Assembly: GCF_000379065.1 (NCBI RefSeq)
Contig: NZ_KB900614.1
Location: 952,107-1,016,106 of the forward strand
Length of the DNA: 64,000 bases
Origin: Salinispora mooreana
GTDB lineage: Bacteria; Actinomycetota; Actinomycetes; Mycobacteriales; Micromonosporaceae
Direction: 5' to 3'
A program made the position numbers and the translations under genes. Of the stretch, positions 1 to 8,361 are shown piece after piece; position 1 is the stretch's first letter; the number at the start of each line of letters is the position of its first letter. The notes under the pieces were generated by a model. The model was not told the origin of the DNA. It saw only the letters and a list, made by a program, of their open reading frames with translations, and did no database searches.

Positions 1-1
1 G

Positions 2-1195
2 CTGGTCGAGCGGCTCCGGCCAGGCCTTGCCGTGCTCTCCGTGCCCAGCGACAGCTACGACACGGTGGCTGCCTGCAACCGAATCGAGGGCCGGCTCAGC
101 GCCAGCAATCCGCGCAAGGTGGAGGCCGCGCTGGGCGCCTTCGAACGCTGCGTGGACACCGACGACCTCTCCCGCCGGCTGCGGGTCACCCGTTCACAGC
201 GGGTCACCCCGCTGATGTTCGAGTACGACCTGATCGACCGGGCCCGGGCCCAGCGCCGGCATGTGGTGCTGCCGGAGGGGAACGAGGAGCGGATCCTGCG
301 GGCAGCCGAGATCCTGCTGCGCCGGGATGTAGCCGAGCTGACCCTGCTCGGCCGGCCCGACGATATCGCCCGGCGAACCCGGGAGCTGGGCGTCGACATC
401 GCCGACGCACGGGTGATCGATCCATTCACCAGCGAGTGGCGCGACGAGTTCGCTGACGGGTACGCGCGGCTCCGCGCCCACCGGGGCGTTACCCCGGACC
501 TCGCCCACGACATCGTGCCCCAGTCGAACTACTTCGGCACGATGATGGTGTGGGCCGGGTACGCCGACGGCATGGTCTCCGGCGCCACCCACACCACCGC
601 CGCCACCATCCGTCCCGCCTTCGAGATCATCCGCAATCTGCCCGACGTCTCCATCGCCTCCAGCGTCTTCTTCATGCTGCTCGCCGACCGGGTACTCGTC
701 TACGGCGACTGCGCGGTCAATCCCGACCCGGACGCCGCCCAACTCGCCGACATCGCGATCTCATCCGCCGACACCGCCGTCCGGTTCGGCATCGAGCCGC
801 GGGTGGCGATGCTGTCGTACTCGACCGGCAGCTCGGGCGCGGGCGCCGATGTGGAGAAGGTCGCGGCGGCCACTCGAAGGGTTCGGGAGCGCCGACCCGA
901 TCTGCTGGTCGAGGGGCCGATCCAGTACGACGCGGCGATCGACCCGACGGTGGCGGCGACGAAGCTGCCCGGCAGTACGGTCGCCGGGCGGGCGACGGTC
1001 TTCGTCTTCCCAGATCTGAACACGGGCAACAACACATACAAGGCGGTGCAACGATCTGCCCGAGCGGTGGCGGTGGGGCCGGTCATGCAGGGGCTACGCC
1101 GGCCGGTGAACGACCTGTCTCGGGGTGCGACCGTCCCGGACATCGTCAACACGGTGGCGATCACCGCGATCCAGGCCGGAGAGGCAGGCAAATGA
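2..1195 (+). CDS. pta: Phosphate acetyltransferase, C-terminal part (cut by window edge)
   Basis: Interconverts acetyl-CoA and acetyl phosphate in the cytoplasm, the first half of the Pta-AckA acetate pathway. The visible 397 residues contain the end of the regulatory N-terminal region and the whole PTA_PTB catalytic domain, which begins near MFEYDLIDRARAQ. Typical family stretches are VLPEGNEERILRAAE, DGMVSGATHTTAATIRP and FPDLNTGNNTYKAVQ. The frame is open to the left edge without a convincing start, so the gene is 5'-truncated by the window; actinobacterial Pta is usually near 700 residues. The in-frame GTG at 32 is only an internal codon. The stop overlaps the ackA start by 4 bp (ATGA), so the two are translationally coupled. 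Confidence 0.96.
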   Translation: MVERLRPGLAVLSVPSDSYDTVAACNRIEGRLSASNPRKVEAALGAFERCVDTDDLSRRLRVTRSQRVTPLMFEYDLIDRARAQRRHVVLPEGNEERILRAAEILLRRDVAELTLLGRPDDIARRTRELGVDIADARVIDPFTSEWRDEFADGYARLRAHRGVTPDLAHDIVPQSNYFGTMMVWAGYADGMVSGATHTTAATIRPAFEIIRNLPDVSIASSVFFMLLADRVLVYGDCAVNPDPDAAQLADIAISSADTAVRFGIEPRVAMLSYSTGSSGAGADVEKVAAATRRVRERRPDLLVEGPIQYDAAIDPTVAATKLPGSTVAGRATVFVFPDLNTGNNTYKAVQRSARAVAVGPVMQGLRRPVNDLSRGATVPDIVNTVAITAIQAGEAGK

Positions 1196-2307
1196 GCCGG
1201 GTACTGGTACTCAACTGTGGGTCGTCGTCGGTCAAGTGGCGGCTCTACGACGGCGACGAGCTCCTCGACCGGGGCGCCGTCGAGCGGATCGGCGAACCCG
1301 GGGGCGGGCCGGCAGACCACGGCACCGCCGTCCGGGGGATCCTCGCCGAGCTCGACCTGACCGGACTCACCGCCATCGGGCACCGGGTGGTACACGGTGG
1401 ACGCCGCTTCGGCGAGCCGGTCCTGATCGACGATGCGGTGCTCACCGCGATCCGGGAGCTGGTGCCACTCGCCCCGTTACACAACCCCGCCAACCTGGCC
1501 GGCATCGAGGTCGCCCGGGCGACGCTGCCCGGTGTCCCCCAGGTCGCCGTCTTCGACACCGCCTTCCACACCACGCTGCCCGAGTCCGCCGCCACCTACG
1601 CGATCGACCGGGCGACAGCCGGCCGGTACGGCATCCGGCGGTACGGCTTTCACGGCACCTCCCACGCGTACGTCTCCCGGCGCACGGCGGAGTTGCTGGG
1701 GCGTCCGTACGCCGACACCAACACCATCACCCTGCACCTGGGCAACGGCGCGAGCGCCGCCGCCGTGGCCGGCGGGCGCAGCGTGGCCACCTCGATGGGG
1801 ATGTCCCCGCTCGAGGGACTGGTCATGGGCACCCGGAGCGGTGACCTGGACCCAACGGTGATCTTTCACCTGCGGCGGGAGGGCGGTCTGGGCGTAGACG
1901 ACATCGACGACCTGCTCAACCACCGCAGCGGCCTGTACGGGCTCACCGGCGCCAACGACATGCGCGAGGTGCTCGCCCGCCGGGCGGACGGCGACGAGGC
2001 CGCCCGCCTCGCCTTCGACGTGTACTGCCGCCGGATCACCAGCTACGTCGGGGCGTACTACGCGCTGCTCGGTCGGGTGGACGCGGTGACCTTCACCGCC
2101 GGCGTCGGCGAGCACGCCGCCCCGGTCCGCGCGGCCGCCCTGGCCGGACTGGAGCGACTCGGTATCACGATCGATCCGGAGCGCAACGCCGGCAGTGGCG
2201 ACCGGGTCATCTCGCCGGACGGGGGCGAGGTGGCGGTCTGCGTCGTCGGCACCGACGAGGAGCGGGAGATCGCCCGCGCCGCCCGGGAGGTGGCGGGCCG
2301 ACGCTGA
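1192..2307 (+). CDS. ackA: Acetate kinase
   Basis: Transfers phosphate between acetyl phosphate and ADP, giving acetate and ATP; partner of Pta. The 371-residue protein shows the acetokinase signatures in order: VLNCGSSSVKWRLYD at the N-terminus, GHRVVHGG, FDTAFH, YGFHGTSHAYV, LHLGNGAS, and SMGMSPLEGLVMGTRSGDLDP. The C-terminus has FTAGVGEHAAPVR and the ACDDEEREIA-like region GTDEEREIARAA. The ATG at 1192 lies inside the pta stop (4-bp overlap), which fixes both the start and the operon. The length is slightly short of the usual 400 residues, but no motif is missing. Identification is near certain. Confidence 0.97.
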   Translation: MSRVLVLNCGSSSVKWRLYDGDELLDRGAVERIGEPGGGPADHGTAVRGILAELDLTGLTAIGHRVVHGGRRFGEPVLIDDAVLTAIRELVPLAPLHNPANLAGIEVARATLPGVPQVAVFDTAFHTTLPESAATYAIDRATAGRYGIRRYGFHGTSHAYVSRRTAELLGRPYADTNTITLHLGNGASAAAVAGGRSVATSMGMSPLEGLVMGTRSGDLDPTVIFHLRREGGLGVDDIDDLLNHRSGLYGLTGANDMREVLARRADGDEAARLAFDVYCRRITSYVGAYYALLGRVDAVTFTAGVGEHAAPVRAAALAGLERLGITIDPERNAGSGDRVISPDGGEVAVCVVGTDEEREIARAAREVAGRR

Positions 2308-2313
2308 CGTCGC

Positions 2314-3267
2314 TCAGGCGGCGTGGTCGACGACCACCTTGCCGAAGACGTCACCGGAGTGCAGGCGGGCGAATGCCTCCTCGACCGCGGTGAACGGCAC
2401 CACCCGGTCCACCACCGGGCGCAGCCCCCGCTCGGCGCAGAAGGCCAGCAGTGCGGCCAGCTCGTCCGGAGTGCCCATGGAGGTGCCGAGGATCTCCAGC
2501 TGCATGGCGAAGACGCGGCGCAGATTGACTGTGGGTTCGTGCCCGGCGGTCGCGCCGGAGACCACGATCCGGGCCATGGGCGCGGCTGACTTCAGTGAGT
2601 GGTCGAAGGTCGCGGCACCGACTGTCTCGATCACCAGGTCCACCCGCTCCGGCAGCCGGGCACCCGGTTCGACGGCGGTCGCGCCGAGCGCCGCGACCCG
2701 CTCCCGCTTCGCGGCGTCCCGGCTGGTCGCATAGACCCGCTTACCCATCGCGGCGGCGAGCGCGACGGCCGCGGTGGCCACACCTCCCCCCGCCCCCTGC
2801 ACCAACACGGCGGCGGCCTCGTCCACCCGGCCCCGGGTGGTGAGCATCCGCCACGCGGTGAGCCAGGCGGTGGGCAGGCAGGCGGCATCCGTCGCCGCCA
2901 GGCCCGCCGGCAGCGGCAGCAGGTTCGCCCGGGGTACGGCGACCCGTTCGGCCAGCGTGCCCGGGAAGTGCTCGGAGAGGATCGAGATCCGGCGTGGATC
3001 GGCTGGGGTGGGGAGCACCGGGTAGACGACCACCGGGTTGCCGTCTGGGTCAACGCCGGCCGCATCACAGCCGAGGATCATCGGCAGCTGCTCCGCGCGC
3101 AGCCCGACGCCGCGCAGCGACCAGAGGTCGTGGTGATTGAGCGAGCTGGCGGTGACCTGGACGGTCACCCAGTCGTCGCCGTGGTGCGCGGGTTCCGGCC
3201 GCTCGCCGACGGTGAGCGCGGCGAGCGGGTTGGCGTCGTCGAAGCGGGAGGCGAAGGCAGCACGCAT
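2314..3267 (-). CDS. Zinc-type alcohol dehydrogenase / quinone oxidoreductase family protein (MDR)
   Basis: A 317-residue medium-chain dehydrogenase/reductase. The N-terminal GroES-like fold (AAFASRFDDANPLAALTVGE, then LNHHDLWSLRG) is followed by a Rossmann domain with VLVQGAGGGVATAAVALAAAMG, the NAD(P)H-binding glycine motif. It ends with the family tail HSGDVFGKVVVD. Structural-zinc cysteines are lacking, so it resembles the zinc-free quinone oxidoreductase branch; substrate unknown. The ATG at 3267 is preferred over upstream in-frame starts because homology begins at MRAAFAS. It converges on ackA with a 6-bp gap and is read in the same direction as the malic enzyme gene upstream. Confidence 0.85.
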   Translation of the reverse strand: MRAAFASRFDDANPLAALTVGERPEPAHHGDDWVTVQVTASSLNHHDLWSLRGVGLRAEQLPMILGCDAAGVDPDGNPVVVYPVLPTPADPRRISILSEHFPGTLAERVAVPRANLLPLPAGLAATDAACLPTAWLTAWRMLTTRGRVDEAAAVLVQGAGGGVATAAVALAAAMGKRVYATSRDAAKRERVAALGATAVEPGARLPERVDLVIETVGAATFDHSLKSAAPMARIVVSGATAGHEPTVNLRRVFAMQLEILGTSMGTPDELAALLAFCAERGLRPVVDRVVPFTAVEEAFARLHSGDVFGKVVVDHAA

Positions 3268-3446
3268 GATCGGCACGGTAACAACCCGGGCGGGTGACCA
3301 GAAGGCCCGTCGGCGTGTGCGAAGCCACACGTCGGATCAGCCGCCGCGCCGCACGGATCCCGCCCCCCGTGCCTACCGGGTTAGGCCGTCGCGCGACGCG
3401 GACCCCGCCGCCACACCGACCGCGTTACCCCACCGCGCTGCCGCGC

Positions 3447-4622
3447 CTACCGAGTTGCGCCGTCGCGCCGCGCGGCCTCCGCGACCGCCTCGGCCACAGC
3501 GGGGGCGACCCGCGGGTCCAGTGGGGACGGGACGATCGCATCGGGCGTGAGCGAGTCGGCCACCACCCCGGCTATCGCGTCCGCCGCGGCCACCTTCATG
3601 CCGTCGGTGATCCGGGTGGCCCGGGCGTCCAGTGCGCCGCGGAAGACACCGGGGAAGGCGAGCACGTTGTTGATCTGGTTGGGGTGGTCGCTTCGCCCGG
3701 TGGCGACCACCGCGACGTGCCGGGCGGCCACCTCCGGCTGCACCTCGGGGGTGGGGTTGGCCAGGGCGAAGACGATCCCGCGGGGAGCCATGCCGGCGAC
3801 TGCCGCCTCGGCGATCTGGCCACCAGAGACACCGATCAGCACATCGGCGCCGCGCAGCGCCTCGGCCACGTCGCCCTGCCGGCCGTCACCGTTGGTCAGC
3901 TCCGCCAGCTCGGCCTTGGCCCCGGTGAGACCTTCGCGGTGCGGCCCGAGGATGCCCCGGGAGTCGCAGACCACCACCTGTTCCGGGTCTACTCCGCCGG
4001 CGACGAGCATCTTGGTCACCGCCACCCCGGCGGCACCCGCGCCACTGATCGCCACCCGAAGGTCGCCGAGCTTTCGGGTGAGCAATGCCGCCGCGTTGCG
4101 GAGCGCGGCGAGTACAACGATCGCGGTGCCGTGCTGGTCGTCGTGGAAGACCGGGATGTCCAGCGCCTCGTCGAGGCGCCGCTCGACCTCGAAGCAGCGC
4201 GGCGCGCTGATGTCCTCCAGGTTGATGCCGCCGAAGGAGGGGGCGAGGGCCCGTACCGCTGCCACGATCTCATCCACGTCCTGCGTGTTCAGACAGATCG
4301 GCACCGCGTCCACCCCGCCGAACTGCTTGAAGAGCACGGCCTTGCCCTCCATGACCGGCAACGCGGCGGATGGGCCGATGTTGCCGAGCCCCAGCACGGC
4401 GGAGCCGTCGGTGACGACCGCGACGGTGTGCCCGGCCCAGGTGTAGTCATCGGCGAGCCGGGGGTCGGCGGCGATGGCCGCACAGACCCGGGCCACCCCT
4501 GGGGTGTACGCCAGGGAGAGGTCTTCCCGGCTGGTCAGCGGGACGGTCGAGGCAACGGCCAGCTTGCCGCCCCGATGCAGTCGGAAGACCGGGTCCGCAG
4601 GGTCCATAGTTGACGATGACAT
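3447..4622 (-). CDS. NAD(P)-dependent malic enzyme
   Basis: Decarboxylates malate to pyruvate, cytoplasmic. The 391-residue protein has the short prokaryotic malic-enzyme architecture. The N-terminal domain has [32 protein letters not shown] and [15 protein letters not shown]. The metal-binding [15 protein letters not shown] follows, then [14 protein letters not shown] and the Rossmann motif [24 protein letters not shown] near residue 290 completes the set. The ATG at 4622 is chosen because an AGGATC..GGAG-like ribosome site lies just upstream and family homology starts at [11 protein letters not shown]; the longer frame upstream is unrelated sequence. Cofactor preference cannot be read from the sequence. 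Confidence 0.93.
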   Translation of the reverse strand: MSSSTMDPADPVFRLHRGGKLAVASTVPLTSREDLSLAYTPGVARVCAAIAADPRLADDYTWAGHTVAVVTDGSAVLGLGNIGPSAALPVMEGKAVLFKQFGGVDAVPICLNTQDVDEIVAAVRALAPSFGGINLEDISAPRCFEVERRLDEALDIPVFHDDQHGTAIVVLAALRNAAALLTRKLGDLRVAISGAGAAGVAVTKMLVAGGVDPEQVVVCDSRGILGPHREGLTGAKAELAELTNGDGRQGDVAEALRGADVLIGVSGGQIAEAAVAGMAPRGIVFALANPTPEVQPEVAARHVAVVATGRSDHPNQINNVLAFPGVFRGALDARATRITDGMKVAAADAIAGVVADSLTPDAIVPSPLDPRVAPAVAEAVAEAARRDGATR

Positions 4623-4764
4623 TGGTGACTCCAGGATCTGTCGATACAGATGGACCAGCCGGTCCGGGCGCGAGGTGGGCGCTGACCGGCGGCGCGAGGT
4701 GTGGGGGTCACCCGGGACACCTGCCGAGCATAGTGCGGCGCACACCACCCGGATGTGAGTAGGG

Positions 4765-5115
4765 TCATACTTTACGGCGGCGCAGCAGCCGGGGCCGCGG
4801 CCAGTAGCGCGCCACCACCCGCCCCCAGATGTCCGCGCCACCGTACGCCCGTGAGTCGTCAGTGATCAGTGGGTTGTCGCCCGCGAGCCACCAACCCTCC
4901 ACGGTCGGACCGACCGCCCGCTTGACCACCAGCAGGTCGGGGCGGCTCCGAAAGACCGCGACCACCACGTCACCGGCCCGGATCCCGCGGTCCCCACGGC
5001 GCACCAGTACCGCGTCGCCGTGCCGCAGGGTCGGCGCCATGGACGGACCCGTCACCAGGACGGCCGAGAGCGACCACCGAGCGCCCGGCGCCGGGCACGG
5101 CGGGGGCGAGGGCAT
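4765..5115 (-). CDS. sodX: Nickel-type superoxide dismutase maturation protease (S26 family)
   Basis: A 116-residue S24/S26-type serine protease that removes the propeptide of Ni-SOD so that the nickel hook at the new N-terminus can form. The catalytic serine is in GPSMAPTLRHGDAV (about residue 22) and the probable general-base lysine is in LLVVKRAVGP (about residue 59); GDNPLITDDSRAYG matches the S26 box. Unlike signal peptidase I there is no clear N-terminal membrane anchor, fitting a cytoplasmic role. The ATG at 5115 has GGAGGTGA 7 nt upstream. It is head-to-head with sodN across 75 bp, the arrangement known for sodN/sodX in Streptomyces, which makes the assignment specific. Confidence 0.92.
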   Translation of the reverse strand: MPSPPPCPAPGARWSLSAVLVTGPSMAPTLRHGDAVLVRRGDRGIRAGDVVVAVFRSRPDLLVVKRAVGPTVEGWWLAGDNPLITDDSRAYGGADIWGRVVARYWPRPRLLRRRKV

Positions 5116-5147
5116 GCCGTTCACCTCCACCAGGTTCGGCGTCCAAG

Positions 5148-5153
5148 TAATGT
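5148..5153 (+). promoter_or_regulatory. Probable -10 box of sodN
   Basis: TAATGT sits 37 bp before the sodN start in the sodX/sodN divergent region, leaving a short leader with a good ribosome site (AGGAGG at about 5179-5184). No clear -35 box is seen. The region should also carry the nickel-responsive control known for sodN in Streptomyces (Nur), but I cannot read a convincing Nur operator. Confidence 0.4.
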
Positions 5154-5190
5154 CGTGCTCGATCATCGCAAACTTCCCAGGAGGCTCCTG

Positions 5191-5595
5191 ATGCGACTTC
5201 CACGCATCCTCACCCCCCGAGTTACCGCCAGCGCCCACTGCGACCTGCCCTGCGGTGTCTACGACCCGGCACAGGCCCGGATCGAGGCCGAGTCGGTGAA
5301 AATGATCTGTGAGAAGTACCAGGCCAACACCGACCCGGAGTTCCGCACCCGGGCCATCCTGATCAAGGAGCAGCGGGCCGAGCTGGTGAAGCACCACCTG
5401 TGGGTGCTCTGGACCGACTACTTCAAGCCGGCCCACTTCGAGAAGTACCCGCACCTGCACCAGCTCTTCAACGAGGCCACCAAGCTGGCCGGCGCGACCG
5501 GCGCCAAGGGCGCGACCGACCCCGCGAAGGCCGACGAGTTGCTACAGAAGATCGACGAGATCTCAAAGATCTTCTGGGAGACCAAGAAGGCGTAG
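5191..5595 (+). CDS. sodN: Nickel superoxide dismutase
   Basis: Dismutates superoxide with a single Ni ion. The 134-residue precursor starts with a 15-residue propeptide (MRLPRILTPRVTASA) followed by the nickel hook HCDLPCGVYD; His1, Cys2 and Cys6 of the mature protein bind nickel. The remainder is the four-helix body with MICEKYQ, LVKHHLWVLWTDYFKP and HLHQLFNEATKLAG, typical of NiSOD. The start at 5191 has AGGAGG a few bases upstream. The maturation protease sodX is divergently encoded, and a strong terminator follows. Mature length (about 119) is as expected for the family. Confidence 0.97.
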   Translation: MRLPRILTPRVTASAHCDLPCGVYDPAQARIEAESVKMICEKYQANTDPEFRTRAILIKEQRAELVKHHLWVLWTDYFKPAHFEKYPHLHQLFNEATKLAGATGAKGATDPAKADELLQKIDEISKIFWETKKA

Positions 5596-5603
5596 GCGAA
5601 CGG

Positions 5604-5651
5604 CCACGGTGACGACCGGCGCGTCCGCGGAGGTGCCGGTCGTCACCGTGG
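5604..5651 (+). terminator. Hairpin terminator after sodN
   Basis: Perfect inverted repeat with 17-bp arms (5604-5620 and 5635-5651) around a 14-nt loop, 8 bp after the sodN stop. No U-tract follows, as is usual for high-GC actinobacterial terminators. Confidence 0.8.
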
Positions 5652-5736
5652 CGGCTGCGTCGGAGGTACCGGGTAGAGTTCCCTGACGGGTCGCCACCCC
5701 CGATCCGGGTAGCGGGCGCCCCGGAGGGGATGACGC

Positions 5737-6138
5737 GTGACTCCGACGACCAGCCAACCTGCCAGCGACAACGTGGTGCACCTGACCGTGCCCGCAGATG
5801 GCGGCTACCTGGGCGTGCTCCGCACAGCCACGGCCGGGCTCGCGGCCCGGCTGCAGTTCGCCCTCGACGAAATCGAGGATCTCCGCATCGCGGTTGACGA
5901 GGCGTGCGCCATGCTGCTTTCGATCGCCACCCAGCACGCCGAGCTGGAGTGTCGGTTCTCGGTAACCGACGATGCGCTCGCCGTCGAGGTCACGGTGCCA
6001 ACCTCCCGCGGTGCGCGACTGCCGGCCGAGTCCTCCTTTGCCTGGAAGGTACTCACCGCACTGACCACCTCGGCCGCCGCTACCGCTGACAACGACCGCG
6101 CCACCATCTCGCTGCTGACCCGTCGCGTCGCCGGCTAG
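5737..6138 (+). CDS. Anti-sigma regulatory factor, RsbW/SpoIIAB-type serine kinase
   Basis: A 133-residue GHKL ATPase. The N-box is DEIEDLRIAVDEACAMLL (about residues 47-64), the acidic/asparagine-type region of the SpoIIAB/RsbW family. The N-terminal HLTVPADGGYLGVLRTATAG matches these anti-sigma kinases. Such proteins bind a SigF/SigB-type sigma factor and are counteracted by an STAS anti-anti-sigma factor. No sigma or STAS gene is adjacent here, so the partner must be elsewhere. GTG at 5737 has GGAGGGGA 8 nt upstream. Function is inferred from family. Confidence 0.8.
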   Translation: MTPTTSQPASDNVVHLTVPADGGYLGVLRTATAGLAARLQFALDEIEDLRIAVDEACAMLLSIATQHAELECRFSVTDDALAVEVTVPTSRGARLPAESSFAWKVLTALTTSAAATADNDRATISLLTRRVAG

Positions 6139-6186
6139 GTCGAGCCGGTCGCGCCCACCGGCTAGGACCGGCGGCGCTCCGCGCCC

Positions 6187-6576
6187 TCACTCGAAGCCGA
6201 GGGCACGGGTCGTCGGAGTACTGAGCAGCAGGGCGGTGACGCCGAGACCGAGTGCCATCAGCGGCCCGCCCAGCCAACCGATCCCGCCCTGGATCATGAA
6301 CCATCCGATCGGCAACAGCATCAGCTGAAGCACAACAGACGGAGCCCGGGCACCCGCCCGACACCGCGCGAGCGCCCCACCCAGCGCCCAGAGCCCGGCC
6401 GCCACACCCGCGGCGAACGCCGGCAGCAGCAGCGCCGACGTCAGGTCGACGGTGGGCTCCACGAGGTTGGCCCAGAGTAGCCAGCCAGCGATCAGACCGA
6501 CGGCGACCGCCTCACCGCGCAGCATCAGGACGGCCCACCGAAGCGGGCCGGGTATCTGGTTGGGGGCGATCGTCAC
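6187..6576 (-). CDS. Hypothetical integral membrane protein
   Basis: A 129-residue protein with about four hydrophobic segments: VLMLRGEAVAVGLIAGWLL, the LLLPAFAAGVAAGLWALGG stretch, LQLMLLPIGWFMIQGGIGWL and GPLMALGLGVTALLL. No catalytic motif is visible. GTG at 6576 is the only reasonable start; an upstream extension of the frame would run into the divergent kinase gene. The 42-bp divergent spacer carries the promoter of the neighbour. Function unknown. Confidence 0.72.
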   Translation of the reverse strand: MTIAPNQIPGPLRWAVLMLRGEAVAVGLIAGWLLWANLVEPTVDLTSALLLPAFAAGVAAGLWALGGALARCRAGARAPSVVLQLMLLPIGWFMIQGGIGWLGGPLMALGLGVTALLLSTPTTRALGFE

Positions 6577-6605
6577 GCGACCACGATACCGGTGTCGCCA
6601 CGCGG

Positions 6606-6611
6606 TACAGT
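6606..6611 (+). promoter_or_regulatory. -10 box for leaderless transcript of the lipid kinase gene
   Basis: TACAGT ends 7 nt before the ATG at 6619 and no ribosome-binding site lies between them, so transcription probably starts at the ATG. Confidence 0.5.
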
Positions 6612-6618
6612 GCCGCCC

Positions 6619-7569
6619 ATGCGGGCCGTCCTGGTGGTCAACCCCAAGGCCACCACCACCAGCGAGCGCAGCCGGGATGTCCTGGTCCGGGCGCTGCGCA
6701 GTGAAGTCGACCTGTCGGTGCGCTACACCCGGCGCCGGGGGCACGCCACAACCCTGGCCCGCGAGGCGGCTGAGGAGGGCGTCGACCTGGTCGTCACGCT
6801 TGGTGGCGATGGCACGGTCAACGAGGTCGTCAACGGCCTGATGTCCGCGCTGCCGACGACGGGGCCGACCGGGGGAGCGCCGGCCGAGCAACTGCCCGCC
6901 CTGGCGGCTGTGCCGGGCGGTTCGACGAACGTCTTCGCCCGCGCTCTCGGTCTGCCCCGGGAGTGGCCGGACAGCACCAGCGTGATCTTGGAAGGGCTAC
7001 GGCTGAACCGGCACCGCACCATCGGCCTGGGTCGGGCGGACGAGCGTTACTTCACCTTCTGCGCCGGCTTCGGGGTTGACGCCGCAGTGATCCACCGGGT
7101 GGAACGGTCCCGCCGGCGCGGGCAGGTATCCACGCCCAGCCTGTACTTCCGATCGACGCTCGCCCAGTACTTCCTCGCCTCGGACCGCCGACACCCCGCG
7201 ATCGCCCTCCAGCAGCCGGACCAGCCCACCGAGGAGCAACTCGCCACAGTGATCGTCCAGAACACCGCACCCTGGACGTACCTCGGCGATCAGGAGGTGC
7301 ACCCGAATCCGGAGGCATCGTTCGACCTCGGCCTGGACGCGTTCGCACTACGACGGCTCCGGGTGACCAGCACAACACGGACGATCACTCAATTCTTCGG
7401 CCGAGCGCCGGGGCCGCACGGCAAACAGGTGCTCCGCCTCCACGACCTGGCCGAGTTCACCTTGATCGCCCGCCACCCACAGGCGTTCCAGCTCGATGGC
7501 GAGTACCTGGGCGAGCGCGAGAAAGTTGAATTCACCGCCGTACCCGCGGCGGTGCGAGTAATCTGCTAG
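6619..7569 (+). CDS. Diacylglycerol/sphingosine kinase family lipid kinase
   Basis: A 316-residue DAGK_cat protein that would phosphorylate a lipid hydroxyl such as diacylglycerol at the membrane. The motifs are VVNPKATTTSERSRD at the N-terminus, the nucleotide-binding TLGGDGTVNEVVNG (about residue 70), and AAVPGGSTNVFARALGLP (about 105). The C-terminal half carries the beta-sandwich lipid-binding domain with FQLDGEYLGEREKVEF. The ATG at 6619 is supported by the -10 box 7 nt upstream and by homology beginning at RAVLVVNPKA; the frame extends a few codons further but overlaps that promoter. Substrate is not fixed by sequence. Confidence 0.86.
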   Translation: MRAVLVVNPKATTTSERSRDVLVRALRSEVDLSVRYTRRRGHATTLAREAAEEGVDLVVTLGGDGTVNEVVNGLMSALPTTGPTGGAPAEQLPALAAVPGGSTNVFARALGLPREWPDSTSVILEGLRLNRHRTIGLGRADERYFTFCAGFGVDAAVIHRVERSRRRGQVSTPSLYFRSTLAQYFLASDRRHPAIALQQPDQPTEEQLATVIVQNTAPWTYLGDQEVHPNPEASFDLGLDAFALRRLRVTSTTRTITQFFGRAPGPHGKQVLRLHDLAEFTLIARHPQAFQLDGEYLGEREKVEFTAVPAAVRVIC

Positions 7570-7733
7570 CTCTCGGGTACTCCCCTCGGTTGAGCCGGCC
7601 CGTCCATGACGATTGGCGCCACGTGGGGGTGAGTGACGGAAATGTCAGCGAAATCAGCGCTGTCGTACTATATTGATCCCCGACTGTGGTACTCCGAGTA
7701 TCCGGAGCCTCGGGCAAATCAGGACAAACAGGT

Positions 7734-7749
7734 TGTGGGCTTGCTCACC
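7734..7749 (+). promoter_or_regulatory. CRP-like binding site upstream of whiB1
   Basis: TGTGGGCTTGCTCACC fits the CRP core TGTGA-N6-TCACA at 8 of 10 positions and the GTG-N8-CAC core exactly. In M. tuberculosis whiB1 is directly controlled by the CRP homologue Rv3676, so a site at the same locus is credible. Its centre is about 68 bp before the transcription start inferred from the promoter below. Confidence 0.5.
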
Positions 7750-7774
7750 GCGTGGAGTTTTCCGAGCGTCACCC

Positions 7775-7803
7775 TTGACATCGCGAGCGTTCGTGAAAGT
7801 ATT
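7775..7803 (+). promoter_or_regulatory. Candidate whiB1 promoter (-35 TTGACA, -10 region)
   Basis: Consensus TTGACA at 7775-7780 is followed 17 bp later by AGTATT (7798-7803; TATTCA overlaps it with a 19-bp spacer). This would give a roughly 180-nt 5' leader. A second weaker candidate is TTGAGT near 7814 with TACGCT downstream. Confidence 0.45.
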
Positions 7804-7992
7804 CACAAGCGACTTGAGTTTCCGGGACGTCGCCTGGATACGCTCAACAGAATGAGCGGTTCCAGCAGGTCCACGGAGCCAACAGCCTGATCACGCATTG
7901 CCAGCAACCCGGACGCGAACCGTTGCGGCCGGCGCTGCGGATGCATATAGCAAGCCATCTGCCACCCATCCAGAATGAGGAGTGTTGCCGCC

Positions 7993-8250
7993 ATGGACTG
8001 GCGTCACCATGCTGTCTGCCGCGACGAGGACCCCGAGCTGTTCTTCCCGATCGGGACGTCCGGTCCGGCCCTCCTGCAGGTGGAGCAGGCCAAAGCTGTC
8101 TGCCGGCGTTGCCCGGTGACGGATCAGTGCCTGCAGTGGGCCCTCGAGTCCGGCCAGGACGCAGGCGTCTGGGGCGGGATGAGTGAGGAGGAGCGACGCG
8201 CCGTCAAGCGTCGCGGCGGCCTCCGGGTGCTGCGCGCTCACACCGCCTGA
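7993..8250 (+). CDS. whiB1: WhiB1/WblE-type Fe-S transcriptional regulator
   Basis: An 85-residue WhiB protein that binds a [4Fe-4S] cluster through four cysteines: Cys9 in HHAVCRDED and the trio in KAVCRRCPVTDQCLQW (C-x2-C-x5-C). GVWGGMSEEERRAVKRR is the G[VI]WGG turn with the basic DNA-contact tail. The opening MDWRHHAVCRDEDPELFF is almost identical to M. tuberculosis WhiB1 (an NO-responsive protein that contacts SigA) and Streptomyces WblE. ATG at 7993 has GAGGAG about 10 nt upstream. In M. tuberculosis whiB1 is next to pdtaS, and pdtaS lies 5 kb away here. A strong terminator follows the gene. Confidence 0.95.
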   Translation: MDWRHHAVCRDEDPELFFPIGTSGPALLQVEQAKAVCRRCPVTDQCLQWALESGQDAGVWGGMSEEERRAVKRRGGLRVLRAHTA

Positions 8251-8263
8251 CCACCAGCCGAAA

Positions 8264-8305
8264 GCGGAACGCCCCGGTCGGCCCCCAACCACCGGGGCGT
8301 TCCGC
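8264..8305 (+). terminator. Bidirectional hairpin between whiB1 and the chelatase gene
   Basis: Perfect 15-bp arms (8264-8278 and 8291-8305) with a 12-nt loop, placed between convergent genes; it can serve both. Confidence 0.8.
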
Positions 8306-8361
8306 TGCCCGGCCGAGGTAGACCGAGACCCGCTGCCACCGGGACGACACCACCACCAAGC

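Larger units (their letters stand above)
7570..7992 (+). other. 423-bp upstream region of whiB1, no convincing gene
   Basis: Lower GC than its surroundings. An 85-codon open frame (7633-7890) exists but has no family resemblance or ribosome site, so I do not call it. The region instead holds a CRP-like palindrome and -35/-10 elements reading toward whiB1 (see separate entries). Confidence 0.6.

Noticed and set aside
7633..7890. 85-codon frame upstream of whiB1
   Set aside because: No ribosome site, low GC3, no family; region reads as promoter.
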